Source of the DNA: Caviibacter sp963550915 | Lineage (GTDB): Bacteria > Fusobacteriota > Fusobacteriia > Fusobacteriales > Leptotrichiaceae | Length of the DNA stretch: 15,256 bases | NCBI GenBank assembly: GCA_963550915.1 | Contig: CAUVEB010000009.1 | Coordinates: forward strand, 1-15,256 | Reading direction: 5' to 3' | Position numbers and translations under genes: made by a program | Part shown: piece after piece, positions 14,971 to 15,256 of the stretch | Position numbering within the stretch: position 1 is the stretch's first letter | How the letters are laid out: each line of letters starts with the position of its first letter | The notes under the pieces: model-generated | Told to the model about the DNA's origin: nothing | What the model saw: the letters and a program-made list of their open reading frames with translations, nothing else | The model's database searches: none

Positions 14971-14986
14971 ACACTATATATACTAA
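14971..14986 (-). promoter_or_regulatory. NrdR box 2 (distal, over the start of transcription)
   Basis: ACACTATATATACTAA on the plus strand matches the NrdR consensus in its left half and centre, with a weaker right half. It covers the expected nrdD transcription start just downstream of the -10 at 14996-14991, so binding would repress. Confidence 0.8.
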
Positions 14987-14990
14987 TACG

Positions 14991-15018
14991 ATTATATCAC
15001 TATTTTTTTTTTTATCAA
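14991..15018 (-). promoter_or_regulatory. Sigma70-type promoter of nrdDG
   Basis: On the minus strand, TTGATA (15018-15013) and TATAAT (14996-14991) are separated by 16 bp, with a run of A and T in the spacer. The start would fall near 14984, inside NrdR box 2. Confidence 0.8.
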
Positions 15019-15170
15019 TTTAAAAATACTTTTATAAAATATATTATTTAACTAAATACATATTTTACAAATTAAAAATTTAACAAAACAGAATTTGTAG
15101 TAAATATGTTAAATATATCATAAAATTTTAATATCACATTATTTAACCAGTATAAAAATATGAAAATAAA
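15019..15170. other. AT-rich spacer between nrdD promoter and tRNA terminator
   Basis: No open frame with a ribosome site, repeat or hairpin of note was seen. Confidence 0.5.
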
Positions 15171-15195
15171 TAAAAAAATGCTTGTATAACAAGCA
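15171..15195 (-). terminator. Terminator of the tRNA transcript
   Basis: On the minus strand TGCTTG (15195-15190) pairs with CAAGCA (15184-15179) around a 5-nt loop, followed by a run of seven T (the complement of A 15178-15172). It starts about 18 bases after the tRNA 3' end. Confidence 0.75.
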
Positions 15196-15212
15196 ATAAA
15201 TGTATAAAAAAA

Positions 15213-15256
15213 TGGCGTCCTCGGTTGGATTCGAACCAACGACCCTTTGGTTAACA
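15213..15256 (-). tRNA. 3' part of a tRNA, probably tRNA-Asn (GTT), cut by the window edge
   Basis: Read on the minus strand, the sequence ends in an encoded CCA (15215-15213). It has a full T arm (GTTGG, TTCGAAT, CCAAC) and the 3' acceptor strand CGAGGAC plus discriminator G. Before it comes a short variable loop, the anticodon-stem 3' strand CCAAA and the loop bases TGTTAA. With T as position 33 the anticodon is GTT, which means asparagine. The D arm and the 5' half lie outside the window, so the isotype depends on aligning only the 3' half of the anticodon loop. Confidence 0.85.

Noticed and set aside
1..15256. CRISPR array or insertion sequence
   Set aside because: No regularly spaced repeats, no transposase-like frame and no terminal inverted repeats were seen.

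Overview
The window is very A+T-rich and looks like the chromosome of a host-associated anaerobe of the Fusobacteriota, most likely the Leptotrichiaceae (Sneathia/Streptobacillus-like). The signs are extreme AT bias, paralogous signal-peptide beta-barrel outer-membrane proteins ending in an aromatic residue, an oxygen-independent class III ribonucleotide reductase, and dense short-leader transcription units with clear Rho-independent terminators. The genus is inferred from protein style, not from a marker gene.

Layout. (1) 1-1459: an outer-membrane beta-barrel gene with its promoter, an upstream 17-bp motif and a strong terminator. (2) 1461-3004: promoter, guanine-type purine riboswitch and an AzgA/PbuG-type guanine/hypoxanthine permease, ending in a terminator. 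(3) 3007-4208 on the minus strand: a paralogue of the first outer-membrane gene. Its promoter carries the same 17-bp motif at exactly the same 28-bp distance from an identical -10 hexamer. (4) 4209-4695: non-coding. (5) 4696-11992 on the minus strand: an operon that reads like the tip of a contractile injection system (T6SS/phage-tail/eCIS kin). Transcription order is unknown A, unknown B, small unknown C, a VgrG-like spike (phage gpD/gp5-like), a 1030-aa protein with a PAAR-like DUF4280 domain and a C-terminal CHAP/TIGR02594-like cysteine hydrolase, and a beta-barrel protein. The first four genes are joined by ATGA overlaps. (6) 12177-15018 on the minus strand: nrdD-nrdG with a sigma70 promoter, tandem NrdR boxes 32 bp apart and a terminator. 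(7) 15171-15256: the 3' part of a tRNA (probably Asn) on the minus strand, with its terminator.

The most interesting part is region 5. The 1030-aa protein looks like an 'evolved' spike-tip effector: a PAAR-like cap carrying its own peptidoglycan hydrolase on a long charged linker. The VgrG-like gene is interrupted by one in-frame TAA exactly between its gp27-like and gp5/OB parts, and the reading frame stays open on both sides. No sheath, baseplate-wedge or ATPase gene is in the window, so either those parts are elsewhere in the genome or this is an orphan tip/effector island. The nrdDG genes, the permease and the two paralogous outer-membrane genes are ordinary housekeeping or surface functions. 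Their regulatory sites (NrdR boxes, guanine riboswitch, shared 17-bp element) can be read directly.
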